Of a DNA stretch of 64,000 nt, positions 11,941 to 24,600 are shown one piece after another. Under the pieces are notes generated by a model. It was given only the letters and a program-made list of their open reading frames with translations, did no database searches and was not told where the DNA came from. Location: the NCBI GenBank assembly GCA_030686995.1, contig CM060693.1, positions 120,865,228 to 120,929,227 of the forward strand, given 5' to 3'. The DNA comes from Artemisia argyi (lineage: Eukaryota; Streptophyta; Magnoliopsida; Asterales; Asteraceae). Every line of letters begins with the position of its first letter. Within the stretch, counting starts at the first letter, position 1. Position numbers and translations under genes: made by a program.

Positions 11941-14900
11941 TTCTCTAATGAGTGCTCAAACACTCATCATTTTTGGTCAAATCTGAACTGCAAAACATAC
12001 AAAAACACTCAGAAATGCATCAAAATACTAAAAATATTCCAAAATTTTGTTTTATATGTTTCAGATGCAAAATGAGTAAAAACAAAGGAAAAACGTACAA
12101 AGTTTGCATAATTGGCAGTTTCAGTCCCCCAACTTTCAAAATTTGGCAAAAATAGTCCCTAAGCACGTATTCTAAAAGAAAAGTCACCAAAGGTCCTTTT
12201 GAAATCATAAGTTGTCATATTTAGTCCTTTGGTGAAAATTTTGAAAGTTTTGAGAAATTACAAGTAAAGTCCCTGTACTTTCAGATTTTGGCAGATTTGG
12301 TCCCTGGGAGAAGTATTTTGAAGAAAAGTCAACTTTGGTTCTTGGGAAATCACAAATTGTCAATATTGATCCTTGGGTAAAATGTTTTGAAAGTTTACAA
12401 CTTTGGTCCCTCAAGTTTCAAAATTTGCAAAAATGGTCCTCGGGTGTTTTAAAATGGAAAATTTTGTTTAAAGTCCTTGGGTTATTGAAACGTGGCAGGA
12501 ATTACCCTTGGAATGTTTTGGAGGATGTGCAATTTTGAACCCTCAATTTTCAGAAATTACACATTAGGTCCTTGTGATAATTACCAAACCAAATGGATCC
12601 TTTATAAATAAATAAACCAAACAAACACCAGCCCAACAATATCCCTTGGTCCAACATACCCCAAGCCCAACTCCCCTACCCATTTTAATATATCCCCAGT
12701 CAACACCCCAGGGTCAAATGGTCAAATTATTAGTCAACACCATCATCCTCCCTTCCACTTGACCTGATATCCCACCGCTACACTTCACCTCCCCCCTCCG
12801 CCACCTCAGCAAACCCATTCTCTGTCCCCCCCCCCCAGCTCACCACAACCCTCCAAACCTCAATAAATGTCCCTAAATCCACTTCAAGTTACCTCAACTG
12901 CCTTTGACCTGTTTTCCCGCCAAATTGGGATTCAAAGGCTGTTATCCTCTGAAGCTAATCCAACGGCTCACAAATGTGTGGGAAAGAAAGTGGGACTTCT
13001 CAGGGTTTATAAAAGTCAAGAAATAAGAAGAAAGAGAAGTAGTAGATTAGTATTAGTTTTAGCTTAATATAGCTTATGACGTTTTTATTATAATTCAATC
13101 CCTAGTTGTAATTTTTAGTTTTCATCAGCTGTAATCAACTTTCTTAGTGAAATTTCAAGGTTTGTTTACATTTATTTCAAGGTCTCAGCTTCTAAAGTTC
13201 CAATTTGCAATTTAGAGTAGAAATGTCAATTTCTTGTAAAAGTGTTAAAAACTGTTGTGTAATGCTTGTTTAAGCTTAGTTAAGCTTATTTGAGATTATT
13301 TCAAAGTTTTCAAGGCTTTTTAAGCCATCCTGTTTCAAAATCTGAAAAAACACAAAAATAGTAAAAAAAAATAAGAAAAGAAATCAAAAGAAAAGAGAAG
13401 CAGTTGAATAAGACCATGGTTTAAAGCTCATGGGAGCATAGGATTGTGCAATAAGTTATCTTGGTACCATTGGTTAAGCAGGCTCTTGTAAGTTTACTTC
13501 TGTTTCAACCTCTATTCAAGTTAACTGTCATGATAGTCTAATTGATAACTTGTAGAGTTTGTGGTTTTAACTTTTGCTTTTGTGCTCAATTAGGTCTCAT
13601 TAACAATAACTAGTGAGTAGGAACAGATTTTAGAGTTTGAATCAATCATTTATCTTGAAATACTTCAAAACAGGTTCATTAAGGGGGTGTTTGGTATTAA
13701 CTGTTTCACTGTGCAATTGTGGGACTCATTGGGTGAAATCTGTTTGTGCACCAATCTCAGTGCAAAAATAGCATAGGTCAACCTTCACTTAGGTATTTAA
13801 AAGCTCAGAAAGTCAAAAATCCATAATAGGGTTCTTATTTGTTCATTGTTGGATTTTCAGAATCCAAGTTCATCCATATCATTGCACAAGTAGTAGATTT
13901 AGAGTAATTTAACTTTGTTTTAGCTTAATATCAAGTTTTCAGTTCATTAGATACAACCAAAGTTCACAAAAGTCAAACTTTTAAGTTTAATCAAAAAAGT
14001 CAAATTTGTATATCTCAAATTTTTCCAAAAGTTGCAAGAATTTTGTGGAATTTTGTGTTAGGTTTTAGACTTTGAAATTTCTTGTGTGTATGCTATACCA
14101 GCTTAACTATTGATTCCCATCCTCACTACAATTTTGAGATTTTTCTTATGGGCCCTACACTGCCCCAAACACACCTGCAGGGAGAGTTACCTGCCCTGCA
14201 CCATCAGGTTGAACCATCTTTCTAAGTCCCACAATTTGCTCATAATTTGATCATTTTTCATGATATTTGGTGTTTTGAGTAGTTTGTTAGCTTAGCTTGC
14301 TTGTTCAACTATTGGCTTGACCTCAGTAGCTTTTTGAATAGCTTATTTTGTCCTTCTTATTTGCCATTGTGTCTGCTGACACATAAGTATATATTTAGCT
14401 TGTTGATTTAGTCTCATTAAGTTATTCATGTTCTTGCATTGTGATTATTACTTGATTCTGTGTTCCTGAGTTGGTATTTGTTAGAATTTGCTGGTGATTT
14501 GTGCTTTTGAGCTCATTTGGTATTGGGCTTTTTGCCTTGATTTGGTCAGCATACTCTGAACCATTTTAGTGATTTGCACCTCATTCACAAGCCCATAACA
14601 AACTCTAGCCTTAAGCTCATCTCATGAAATTTGTTTTTTTTTTGGGAAGCTAGCTGAGCTAGCTTACTGAATCCAGGCTTGTTTAGGCCTTAAGAGCTTT
14701 TGCCCCTAGCCAAATTTAGGCCTGCAAAAGCCATCAGGGACTGTTTGGCTTTTAGTACTTTTGGAATTGCTTAATTTGGATTTCTAGCTCATACAATGAA
14801 TTTGCTTGTGTATTTCTGCTTGTGCTCAGTTCCTGTAACTTGTATTTAGCTTATTTTACCCTTGTTCCTTAGTTGGTAGCTTTTTGTAGCTTAAAAATAC

Positions 14901-16198
14901 CATTTTTACCCAATAAGCTCACTGTTGAGCTTATTAGCATCCATAGTGCTTATCTTTCAGTTCCATATAAGTTGTTTTTATAAACGTTTCTTATTTTCAG
15001 TTATTTAATAGTGTAGTAAATTAAAAATCTAGAAAAATCAAATTTAAAAATAAGTGATAGTTTCTATTTAATGTAATTTAACTTTTTAATTTTCCTTTTT
15101 AGATTTTTATTAAGCACCTTGCATTTTTATATTTTTCTTAATTTCCTTTTATCTTAAAGTAATTTCAGTAATTTTTCCAAATTTTTATATTGTCATTTAG
15201 TAATTATTAGATTTAATATTAGTTTAAATAATTATTAATTAATATTTAAGTATTAAATAGCATAATTAGTTTTTTATAAAGTAACACCTAGTTTTTATAT
15301 TTTTTCTAGCTTTTATATAATATAATATAATTTTAGGAATTTTTCTAGAATTTCTACTGTTCATTTTCTAGTTTTTATAATTTAATTAGTTTAATTAGTA
15401 ATTAATTAATATTTAATATAATAATTAGTAAAATAGTCTAAAAATATATAAAACAAACTTTTTATATTTTTCTAGGATTCCTGTGATGGTTAATTAGTTT
15501 TATAAAATTGTTCTTAATTTTCTAAGTCTTTTTAGTATTTTTAATAATTTTAATTATGTAATTAATATAATTAGTATTTAATTAATATAAAATCCACAAA
15601 AAGACAAAAAGACATATTTTTAATTTTAAAATTAGTTTTTAGTTATTTTATAATTTTATAAATTTAATTTTCATTTTTCTAGCATTAAAATAATATTATA
15701 TTGTATTTAAGTTATTTAAATATTAATAATTAGTATTAAATGGTATTTAATTAATATTAAATAAGTAAGTAGTGTAAAAATTTATTTTCTTTTTCTAAAA
15801 ATTTTCTTTCATCCTTAGGTTTGTAAAAAAGTCATTTTCACCCCCTGTGGGTTTCCAGATTTTAGTTTTTACTTTTTATTTTGTACGTTTACGTTATTTT
15901 TAATGTAAACGTACGCGTTTTTAGATTTTAAACGTTTCTAAGTATATAGTTTTCACGTAATCACTCGTATAGCTTATTTAAGCTATTTCTTCTTATATTC
16001 CTTAGTTTAATCAATCACAAACCCCTTTATGTCCAAATTCACCCGATCACAAACCCGTTTGAATACAATCCACACCTCGTCGGGATATAACGACCCGGGG
16101 AAACCCTATACTTCCATGGAGATTGACTCTAGGTTGTTTGACTTTGTTGACCATTGACTTGGTCAATTTAAGTTGACCGTTTGGAGCCAATCATTCTC
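11941..16198 (+). mobile_element. solo LTR A (Athila/Tat-type family, 4.25 kb)
   Basis: TTCTC is duplicated at 11941-11945 and 16194-16198 around a single LTR at 11946-16193. The start is TAATGAGTG (TG mutated to TA) with its inverted copy CACTCATCA shortly after, and the end is CCAATCA. No internal region is present, so it formed by LTR-LTR recombination. Internal structure, shared with B, C and F: a terminal hairpin; a 0.6-kb irregular array of GGTCC(C/T)TGG-type units (12110-12560); a pyrimidine-rich stretch; a TATA box at 13008-13015; a zone rich in AGCTTATT words; an AT-rich block (15000-15830); and a 3' end with ACGACCCGGGGA. ORFs inside it are not genes. Confidence 0.85.
13008..13015 (+). 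promoter_or_regulatory. TATA box in solo LTR A
   Basis: The sequence is TATAAAAG, at the same place within the LTR as the TATA boxes of B (22832-22840) and C (48228-48238, - strand). It marks the U3/R boundary region, leaving a very long R-U5 of about 3 kb. Confidence 0.6.
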
Positions 16199-16877
16199 CA
16201 TATAGAGGACCATGGATGTCATTTAAGATTGGGTGAAACAACAATGGTTTTGGGTGGTGGTACTCTTGTTGTGATGGTTGGTTGTAATCAAAAGGTTCAT
16301 TAGGCTCAAATGATGGCCTTGGTTTTTCATTTGTCAAGGGTGGTGGATTTGTTGATCTTGGTGGAAGATCATTGAGATCTTGTACAAAAGGATGTGGTGA
16401 TGTTGGATGAGACCCAAATAACTCCATTGGTTAAAGTTTAGGTAGTGTTGATGGTGATGGAGTTTTGGATGTTTGGATTGGTGCACTTGGTAGAGTTGGG
16501 TCAATGGGTGATTTTGTTGGTGGTGGAGTGGTGAGCTCATTGGGTCCTTTGGGTGATGGAGATGGAGATGGAGATGGAGATGCAAGGTTTAGAAAATGTT
16601 CATTTTTTATGGGTGAGGAGAATTCATCCGAGGATGAAGAACTTAAGTTGATTGTGTGATTGACCAAAGTGGTTTGACACTTATGCGGGCGGTTCTCCGA
16701 ATGGGTCGAGATGGTTGAGAGGTGATTGTTGACTTTGTCATTGTTGAAATGGTTGATTAGAGGTTTAGGATCAGAGATTGTGATAGTGATGGTGTGATTT
16801 GAGGATGTTCTAAGATGGTTAAATTTATAGAGGTGAAGAAGTGTGGGAAGGAGTGTTTGGATTTGATGTTTAACCAT
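16199..16877 (-). pseudogene. Ser/Pro-rich post-pol ORF of outer copia, broken by a stop and solo LTR A
   Basis: On the - strand a frame starts at 16877 and is Ser/Pro/Thr-rich, with a run of alternating Ser-Pro around 16548-16580. It meets an in-frame TAA at 16431-16433 and continues in the same frame to 16199, where solo LTR A interrupts it. Low complexity and lack of a known domain fit the variable, envelope-like part of Sireviruses. It could also be non-coding sequence with chance openness. Confidence 0.45.
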
Positions 16878-17261
16878 ACAAAAATAGAGGTTGCTAATGA
16901 TTTGGAAGATTAATGAGGGTTGTCAAATCATTGGAAGTTAATCCAATAAAAATAGTGGAGGAAGAAGACAAAGATTTGCACTAAATGCTTAGTGGTTTTG
17001 GAAAATTGGTTGAAGGTATATGTTTCACGGATTGCAAGGAACCTTTGGAAGGGTTCCTTCCCTTATGGGTGAAGGTTCCTTGAGGTAGTTATGGCTAAGT
17101 TTGAAATTTGGCGGGAAATGGTTTTCTATGAGTTCTAGATGCTGAGAATCAATCTAATGATGTTATAAACTAACAAGGGATGGGTTTCTCACCTAAAAGA
17201 TTGTTTTGAAGTATTATGGAATGGGAGAGTTTGAAAAATACAAGAAAATGTGCAGGTTGGT

Positions 17262-17385
17262 TGGCGGAACCCTCGCGAAACACAAGCGGAACCCAATTTT
17301 GGGTTCCGTCCGGTCCATTGGGCCAAAACTGGGTTGCCCAGAAATTTACACTGGCGGAACCCAGTATTTGGTTCCGCCAGTTCCA
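17262..17385. repeat. cluster of GCGGAACCC / GGTTCCGCC inverted motifs
   Basis: Within 120 bp there are four GGCGGAACC-type words in both orientations that can fold on each other. Similar clusters occur in the LTR just upstream of the TATA box (10512-10580, 62875-62942) and at 19570-19635. Positions 16878-17819 otherwise hold no gene. Confidence 0.6.
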
Positions 17386-17819
17386 ACAGACCTGAAAATC
17401 GAGACAGTCCGCATTTTAAAGTGCCGAGACGATTTTCAAAATTTTTGAAAATTCCTAAAAACAAAAATCTATCCTATTTCTGGTTAGGAAAAGCAAAAAT
17501 TGGACATGTAAACACTCTTACCATTGGACTTTGACCGGGGGCTAGCGAATTTCACTATACTTAGTGAAATTTTCATTAACTTGAAAATTTGACAACATGT
17601 CAAATGTTGTCTTCATGCATCATTGTTATTTCATACAAGTTCCAAATGTTACCAAATATTCCTACAAGCACATAAAATCATAGAACACATTGTTTAACAA
17701 CCAAAATGCTCACATAGCACCTTGTGCCAAACACTCCTACACACCCGCTCTCATTGACGGTCTATCTTCTTCTTGAGCTTTCCAAGGAATCTCCCGAGAT
17801 TTTTGAACATCCCCTTTGT

Positions 17820-18860
17820 TTACTTGAACTCCACCGACTGATTTGGAATATCCGGAGGTTGGGAAAGGTATTCTAGATGTGGGAGCCTAGAGTTGGGCAA
17901 AGTCTCATCTTCACTCATTGAGGATGATGATGAGGAGATAGGAGGATGAGGACGTTTTCCTTGGGCTTTGTAGACTCTCTTATCACTTAGTGGGACAAAA
18001 GTGTGTGGAATGAGAGAGTAGTCTAGGCGAAGACCTCTAGGGGTTGCCGGAATGGGGGAAATGAACCTAAAGAGACGGGTCAAGAGCATTCTATACGGCA
18101 TAGCCGTTGTGCCTTGCACGGGAATGTCGGCCATTCTCTTGGCCATGTAGTAGGCAAGGTTGAAGGGTTGCCTAACGGACAAGGAGTAGAGCATGTAGCA
18201 AAGGAAAACATTGATATGATCCCAGTTTCCTATGGTGCTAATGACATTGGCTCTAAGGAGTTCTTCCCATTTCTTGAATTGGGGCTTGAGTTCATTGAGT
18301 TCCATTCCATATGAGTCCTTGTTAACCTCATTTCCCGTACGGGTTCTCCTAGTGTTGGTGGTCCTAATGAAGAGGTGGTCACAAAGTTCATCCTTGGACA
18401 CAAGAGGGGTATCATAGGGATGGATGCGATCAATTAGTGTGTCAAGAGTTGAGAGAGAATGCTTGTCGGAGTAGATGCAAGTACCACGGTTTGGGACACC
18501 TAGGATTTGAGCAAATTCATCGAGAGTGAAGGAGTATTGATGACCACTAGCCAAGAAGTTAATAGACATGCGACCATACTCATCCGTGGAGAGAGTGACG
18601 GATGCATAGAATTCTAAAATAAACCTATGACAAATGGGCTCATTTATCTCTAAGAGACACTCAAAGTTGATGGTGGTAAGTTCCGTGTCGAGGTTTGTAC
18701 CTTCTAGGAAAGATGGGTCAATGGTTCTACCCTCATGGACATATCGTTTTTCTAAGGCTTTGAAAATGATGATTTGAGCTTCCGTAAGACCTTTGGTTTT
18801 GTGGTGTTTGGGTAGGTACTTAATGGTGTCCTTGTGGTCGTAATGGGTTAGAGGAGGCAT
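17820..18860 (-). CDS. 346-aa retrotransposon ORF downstream of RNase H, ATHILA ORF1-like
   Basis: This is the longest uninterrupted post-pol ORF of the outer copia. It reads ATG at 18858-18860 to TAA at 17820. A central block (about residues 70-125) with the pattern EFYAS...FxxxxxxYxFTLxEFAxxLGVP resembles the plant ATHILA ORF-1 / putative plant transposon protein families. The C-terminus has a Ser run followed by acidic residues. Its position after RNase H and before the polypurine tracts is where Sireviruses carry an extra ORF of unclear, sometimes envelope-like, role. It is the only ORF of the outer element without a visible stop or frameshift. Function unknown. Confidence 0.6.
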   Translation of the reverse strand: MPPLTHYDHKDTIKYLPKHHKTKGLTEAQIIIFKALEKRYVHEGRTIDPSFLEGTNLDTELTTINFECLLEINEPICHRFILEFYASVTLSTDEYGRMSINFLASGHQYSFTLDEFAQILGVPNRGTCIYSDKHSLSTLDTLIDRIHPYDTPLVSKDELCDHLFIRTTNTRRTRTGNEVNKDSYGMELNELKPQFKKWEELLRANVISTIGNWDHINVFLCYMLYSLSVRQPFNLAYYMAKRMADIPVQGTTAMPYRMLLTRLFRFISPIPATPRGLRLDYSLIPHTFVPLSDKRVYKAQGKRPHPPISSSSSSMSEDETLPNSRLPHLEYLSQPPDIPNQSVEFK

Positions 18861-19695
18861 GATGATTCCTAGAAAAACAAAATTTCACATTTTAGTCTAA
18901 GTAAACGACTATTGTAATGTGGATGTTCTAGTGTGTGCCTATATGAAAACAATGTGGAGGTGCGGTTATCTTGACTCATTTTGATGCTCAAAAACATTTT
19001 AGAATGCAAGTTTTGTTATATAACAAAAGATAACCCAAGCGCTCCTAGTTCCATGTAGCTTCGTTTGAATGTACCCGAAAATACATATTGGTTATGTATT
19101 CCCTTTAGCATTCAAGAGACATTATGCAAGTGATGTTTTTTAACATAACATTTTGATTTTGTATTCACAATGTGAGATTAAAAAATATTTGTCCTATTTG
19201 TGAGAAATTTTTGCAAGAATTTGACATGGGGTGTTTTAGTAAACATGTTAATAGCTTATAATAATGTAATTCCTAACTATGGGAAACATGATTAGTTTTG
19301 TTAAGCACCTAATTTCATGCATGAGTTTCTAAAGTTAATGCATAACCCCAAGTTTTTGTTTTTGTGCAAAAATAGAATTCCTAGACTCAGATCAGGAGTG
19401 TAATCATGTTTAGAATACTTACAATGATGATTGATGAGCAATGTAAATGAAGGAAGGACCAAAAATTCGTAGTTGTGGATGAATGGTGAAGTGAATAGTA
19501 GCCGTTTGGAAGTGGTGGTATGAGATAATGGGTGTTTGGTTTAATATAAACTAAGAAAAAAGTTCTGCAAGTCGGCGGATACGGTGGAACCAAAAAGAGG
19601 GTTCCGCGCTTTATGGCTGAGGGTTCCGCCGACTCTGCTGAAAAAAAACTTATTGATTTGTTTTGATTTTTGTGATTTTTGTCTAATGTCTAGAA
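18861..19695. other. non-coding spacer of outer copia between RNase H and the ORF1-like gene
   Basis: AT-rich sequence with no gene. It includes a GGCGG/GGTTCCGCC cluster at 19570-19635 that can form a hairpin. Confidence 0.5.
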
Positions 19696-21696
19696 CTACA
19701 AGATAAGTTCCATAAGTCCTAAGCCTAGCCTAAGGAGGTTAAATGGTTCTTGTTTAAGAGGTTTTGTGAGGATGTCGGCTATGTTGTCTTCGGAAGAAAC
19801 TTTCTCAATTGAGATGCTTCCTTTTTGAACGTTATCACGAAGGAAATGATGACGGATTTCAATATGTTTGGTACGAGCATGTTGAACTGGATTTTTGCTA
19901 AGATCAATAGCTCCTTTGTTGTCACAAAGAATGGTGATGTCGTTAAGTTGAATTCCGTAGTCGACGAGAGCTTGCTTCATCCAAAGAGCTTGTTGACATG
20001 CCTTTCCGGCCGAAACGTATTCGGCTTCCGTTGTTGAGATAGCGAGAGCCGTTTGCTTCTTAGAGAACCATGAGGTGAGACAATGTCCAACAAAAGTACA
20101 AGTACCACTTGTGCTTTTTCTATCAACATAGTCACCGGCATGATCCGAGTCGGCATACACTATGGTGTCCATTCCCGTTCCTTTGGGATACCATAAACCT
20201 AAATGTGTAGTGCCCTTAATATATCTAAAAATCCTTTTAACGGATTGAAGATGAGTTGTCTTAGGATCTTCTTGAAAACGAGCACATAGACAAACACTAA
20301 ACATAATGTCGGGTCTACTAGCCGTTAGGTAAAGTAGACTTCCAATCATACCTCTATATTTAGTACTATCTACGGATTCACTTTCCTCATCCTTGGTGAG
20401 TTTTGTTTCCGTGGACATAGGCGTTTTGATTGGTTTAGAATCTTCTAATCCAAATTTCTTAAGCATGTCCTTAATATATTTAAATTGGTTAAAGAAGATA
20501 CCATCTTCTAGTTGTTTAATTTGGAGTCCTAAGAAAAAGTTGATTTCTCCCATCATACTCATTTCAAACTCGTCATGCATGATTTTTGAGAAATCGTTGC
20601 ATAATTCTTGACAAGTTGATCCGAATATAATGTCATCAACATAGATTTGGACTATGATAATATGTGAACCTTTCTTCTTAGTGAAGAGAGTATTATCGAC
20701 TAAGCCCATGGTATACCTATGGTCAACTAGGAAGGTTTTAAGTCGATCATACCATGCTTTTGGAGCTTGCTTAAGTCCGTATAGAGCCTTTTTAAGTTTG
20801 TAAACATGATTAGGTTTTTCAAAATCAATGAAGCCCGGTGGTTGAGCAACATACACTTCTTCATTTATAAACCCGTTTAAGAATGCACTTTTGACATCCA
20901 TTTGAAAGAGTTTAAAATTGTGTGCACATGGATATGCAAGTAAGATTCTAATTGACTCGAGCCTAGCCACCGGAGCAAAAGTTTCATCGTAGTCAATGCC
21001 TTCTTGTTGATTATATCCTTGTGCTACTAGCCTAGCTTTGTTTCTAGACACAATTCCATTTTCATCCATTTTATTACGAAAGACCCATTTTGTTCCAATT
21101 ATTGTTTGACTCTTTGGTTGAGGAACTAATGTCCACACATCATTCCTAACAAATTGGTTTAACTCTTCTTGCATGGCTATTACCCAAGACTCATCATTTA
21201 TGGCTTCGTTAATGTTTTTCGGTTCAATGGTTGACACAAAACAAAAGTCGTTACTTTCATTTTGGGCTTTAAATCTTAGTGTTCTCTCATTTATTTTTCC
21301 TATGACATTATCTAATGGATGACTTTTAGATTGTTTAACATTAACAATTTCTTTGTTTAATGGTTCATCTTCCTTGTCATTTTCTAAGATCACTTGATTT
21401 TCAATAGCTTGACTTTCAACTAAGTCATCATCTACCAAAGGTGATGTCTTAGAGGGAGGTGGACTCTTATCGAATGTTACGTTCAACGATTCTTTGACTT
21501 TTAAGGTTTCTTTGTTTAAAACAATGTAAGCTTAACTATTTTGTTAATATCCAAGAAATACACCTTCATAAGACTTTGGGTTAAATTTGGTGAGATAATC
21601 CTTGGTGTTAAGAATAAAGCATTTACTCCCAAACACTCTAAAGTATCCTAGTGTAGGCTTTTTACCTTTATATAGTTCATAAGGAGTTTTATTGGT
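19696..21696 (-). pseudogene. outer copia pol: integrase C-terminus, reverse transcriptase, RNase H
   Basis: Read on the - strand, 21696 to about 21540 carries the KTPYEL and VFLGY motifs of the copia integrase C-terminus. Two in-frame TAA codons follow near 21523-21537. The remaining frame (21486-19696) is open: RT with [23 protein letters not shown], the YVDD active site and LYGLKQAP; then RNase H with DSDHAGD, STTEAEY and the [12 protein letters not shown] region; stop at 19696. RT copies the element RNA into DNA and RNase H removes the RNA strand. The frame continues beyond solo LTR B at 26087. The two stops make the copy non-functional. Confidence 0.88.
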
Positions 21697-24600
21697 TGAT
21701 GAGTCTCTAAATACTCATCATTTCTGTCCAATTTTAAATACGAAAACAGTTAAAAACACGCAGATATGTCACATAATACTACAAATATTCTTGGAATGTG
21801 TTTTTATATGTTTCAGACATTAAAGAACTGAAAACAGAGGAAAACGGGCAAAGTTTACACAATTGGCAAAATCAGTCCCTGAACTTTCAAGAAATGTCAA
21901 AAATGGTCCCTGAGAGAATTATTTTAAAGCAAAGTCAACAACAGTCCCCAGTGATCATGGAATAACAATTTTTACCCTTGAAAGTTCAAAATATCAAAAT
22001 TGGCAAACAAGTCCCTGCAGTTTCAAAATTGGCAGAAAATACCCCTGGTGTTTAAAAATGGAATTTTATCATTAAAGGGTCCTTGGTAATTCACAAGTTG
22101 TCAAGTTTGACCCCTAGATGATGAATTCATGAAATTTACAAAAGAGGTCCCTATACTTTGAAAATTTGCAAAAATGGTCCCCCGGTTGTTTTTAATTTAG
22201 AAAATATCAAATAAATCCTCATATTATTCCAACATGGCAAGAAAGGTCCTTTTTGATAAAATTTGGAATAATTACAGATTTGGTCCCTGGAATTCAGAAC
22301 ATAAGTCCTTGGGCTTATAAATATTACAAAACCAAATGGATCTAATATATTACAAAGTCCAAATCCAAATTAAACATTAAAACCAGGCCTGCTATTTCCA
22401 AAGCCCAAATACAAAAAAAGCCCACACTCCCTTTATTTAATAAAACGGTCTTTGACCGTTTGACCTACACCCTTCTTCAACCTCACCCACGTCCTGCTTC
22501 ACCACCATCCACCTTCACCACTTGCTTCACCTTTCCACCTCAAACCCCACATGTCACCCTCTCAAACAAACCCTTTCCCCTGGTTTTGCACCAGGGGAGG
22601 ACACATACCAAACCTACAATCTCCACTACCCCTACTACCTGCCATACCTTACACCACCACCCTTAGTTCCATCCCTACACTCCATTTTGTCCCATCCACC
22701 ATCACTAGTCATCTCAATAGCATTTAATGCCTAGAGAACAGCTGCAAGTTACCCTTTGGGATTTTGGCGCCAAAAAGGGCTGAAGATTGGTGGGATTCAC
22801 TCAGAAGGACACGTGGAACAAATTTGGATGCTATAAAAGGAACAAGAAGCAGAGGATTAGATAGTTAGTTTTAATTTAGTTTTAATATAAATCGTTTAGT
22901 TTGTAACTTGTTCTTTCAGTTTAATTCAAAGCTTTTAAGCATTGTAATAGTTAGTTTATGTTGTAATCAAACTCTGTTCAAGTTTAATTTCAAGTTCCTT
23001 CTCAATTTCAGTTTATGATCTCTTGTTTTAAATTCAAAAATCTCTTTAAGCTTTAAACTTGTCATTTGTTGTTGTTCTAAACTTTTTAGCTCACCTAAGC
23101 TTATGACATAGCTTATTAGAGCTATTAGAAACCTTTAATATCAGTATTACTTTAAAAAGAAAAAAATATAAAAAATCAAGAAAAATAGCTATAAAATAAA
23201 AATTTGCAGGTTGAAGTACCCCAAGATGGAGCAGGGTAAATACAGGATTGCCCTTGGTTTAGTTGTCTCATGGGAGGCTTAGGGTATTGTAGTTTGGCCC
23301 TTGGTTCTTAATTTCAGCTTGGAATGCAAAATTGTAAGCAAAAATCTTATTTCCTATTTTACTGTACTCTTGATTACTACTGCTTATTTTTGTGTTTTTA
23401 TTGCTTAATTAATATCATCTAGTAATAATATTGCTTAAGTCAGTTTACTTGTTCATTAAATTTGCTTGTGTTCAAATTTTCATTTTCAACTGTCTAAATA
23501 GCATAATTTTGATCACTTAGTATTTGTAGTCTATACTTTATTCTCTGCACTTGTTATAGCTTATTAAACCTTTATAAGTTATTAAAAAGCAATTTCATGG
23601 TCTTAATCCACCATCTGCCTTGAAACTCAAAAATTGGTTCATTTAAAAGTGTGTTTGGATCAGGGTATTTCACTGTATTTCAGTGAGTTTAGGTTGTTCA
23701 AGTTGGTTGCAATAAGTCATTTTAGGTCCTAATAGGTCAGTAACAACATAAAATACAGAGGTCTTTTTATCAAAAGTCAAAATCCACTCTAAATCATTCT
23801 AACAGTTTCACTGTTAGAATTTTAGGGTACTTGATCATCATTTTGTGTTCATAGATTGTATTAGTAGCTTAATTTAGCTTCATATCAGTTTATTATGTCA
23901 TATTAAGTAATCTAGGATCTTTCAAAGCTCACATAAGTCAACTTGTTGCACAATCTTAAAAAGTCAAAAGTTTTAACTGTCAAAATGGCATGATTTTAAA
24001 GATAAGTTGTAGGGTTCATTGAAGCTTGGAATTAGTTTATTTTTATTGTTTTGGGTTCTTGGGTAGCCTGTGTGTTAGAATCAAGAAGAAAACCTGGATT
24101 TGAACCTAAATTGCTTGCTTAAAAATAAGCTCAAAGGTGCCTGTTTAGCTTTTTACCTCCCCTGCACCAGTGTTACAAGTCTCATTTCACAAGCTCACCA
24201 AGAGCTTATCTGTGAGATCTAGACCCTAACCCTTGGCTTTTTGGGAAGCTCACCAGCTCATCTCATTGGACCATTGCTTATTTTGGCTCTTGGACCCCTT
24301 GCCCATAGCTTATTTGTCCCCATAAGTCACCCTCATCCAGCTGAGTACACTGAGTACTCAGTATATGCAAGCTATTTCATAAGCTCATTCTAAGCTTGTT
24401 ATTGGACCTCTGAGCCTAATTCATGGCTTATTGTGAAGCTTGCCTAGCCATCTTTCAGGTTCACCCTTCAAATTGTACCCCTGATCAACCCTGTGGGACC
24501 CACATAGGGCTGCAAGTCCCCTTTTTGGCCTGTTTATACTTAGGTTTTAGGATAATGCTTATTTGAGCTTCCTGGCTTATCCAGTGAGCTTATTTAGTTA

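Noticed and set aside
16334..16877. His/Leu-rich and Gly/Asp-rich ORFs overlapping the Ser/Pro-rich frame
   Set aside because: Alternative-frame shadows of low-complexity repeats (GGAGAT units).
22460..22734. Pro/Thr-rich ORFs in LTR B (also 50593-51060 in F)
   Set aside because: Pyrimidine-rich LTR segment without start context or conservation at the protein level.
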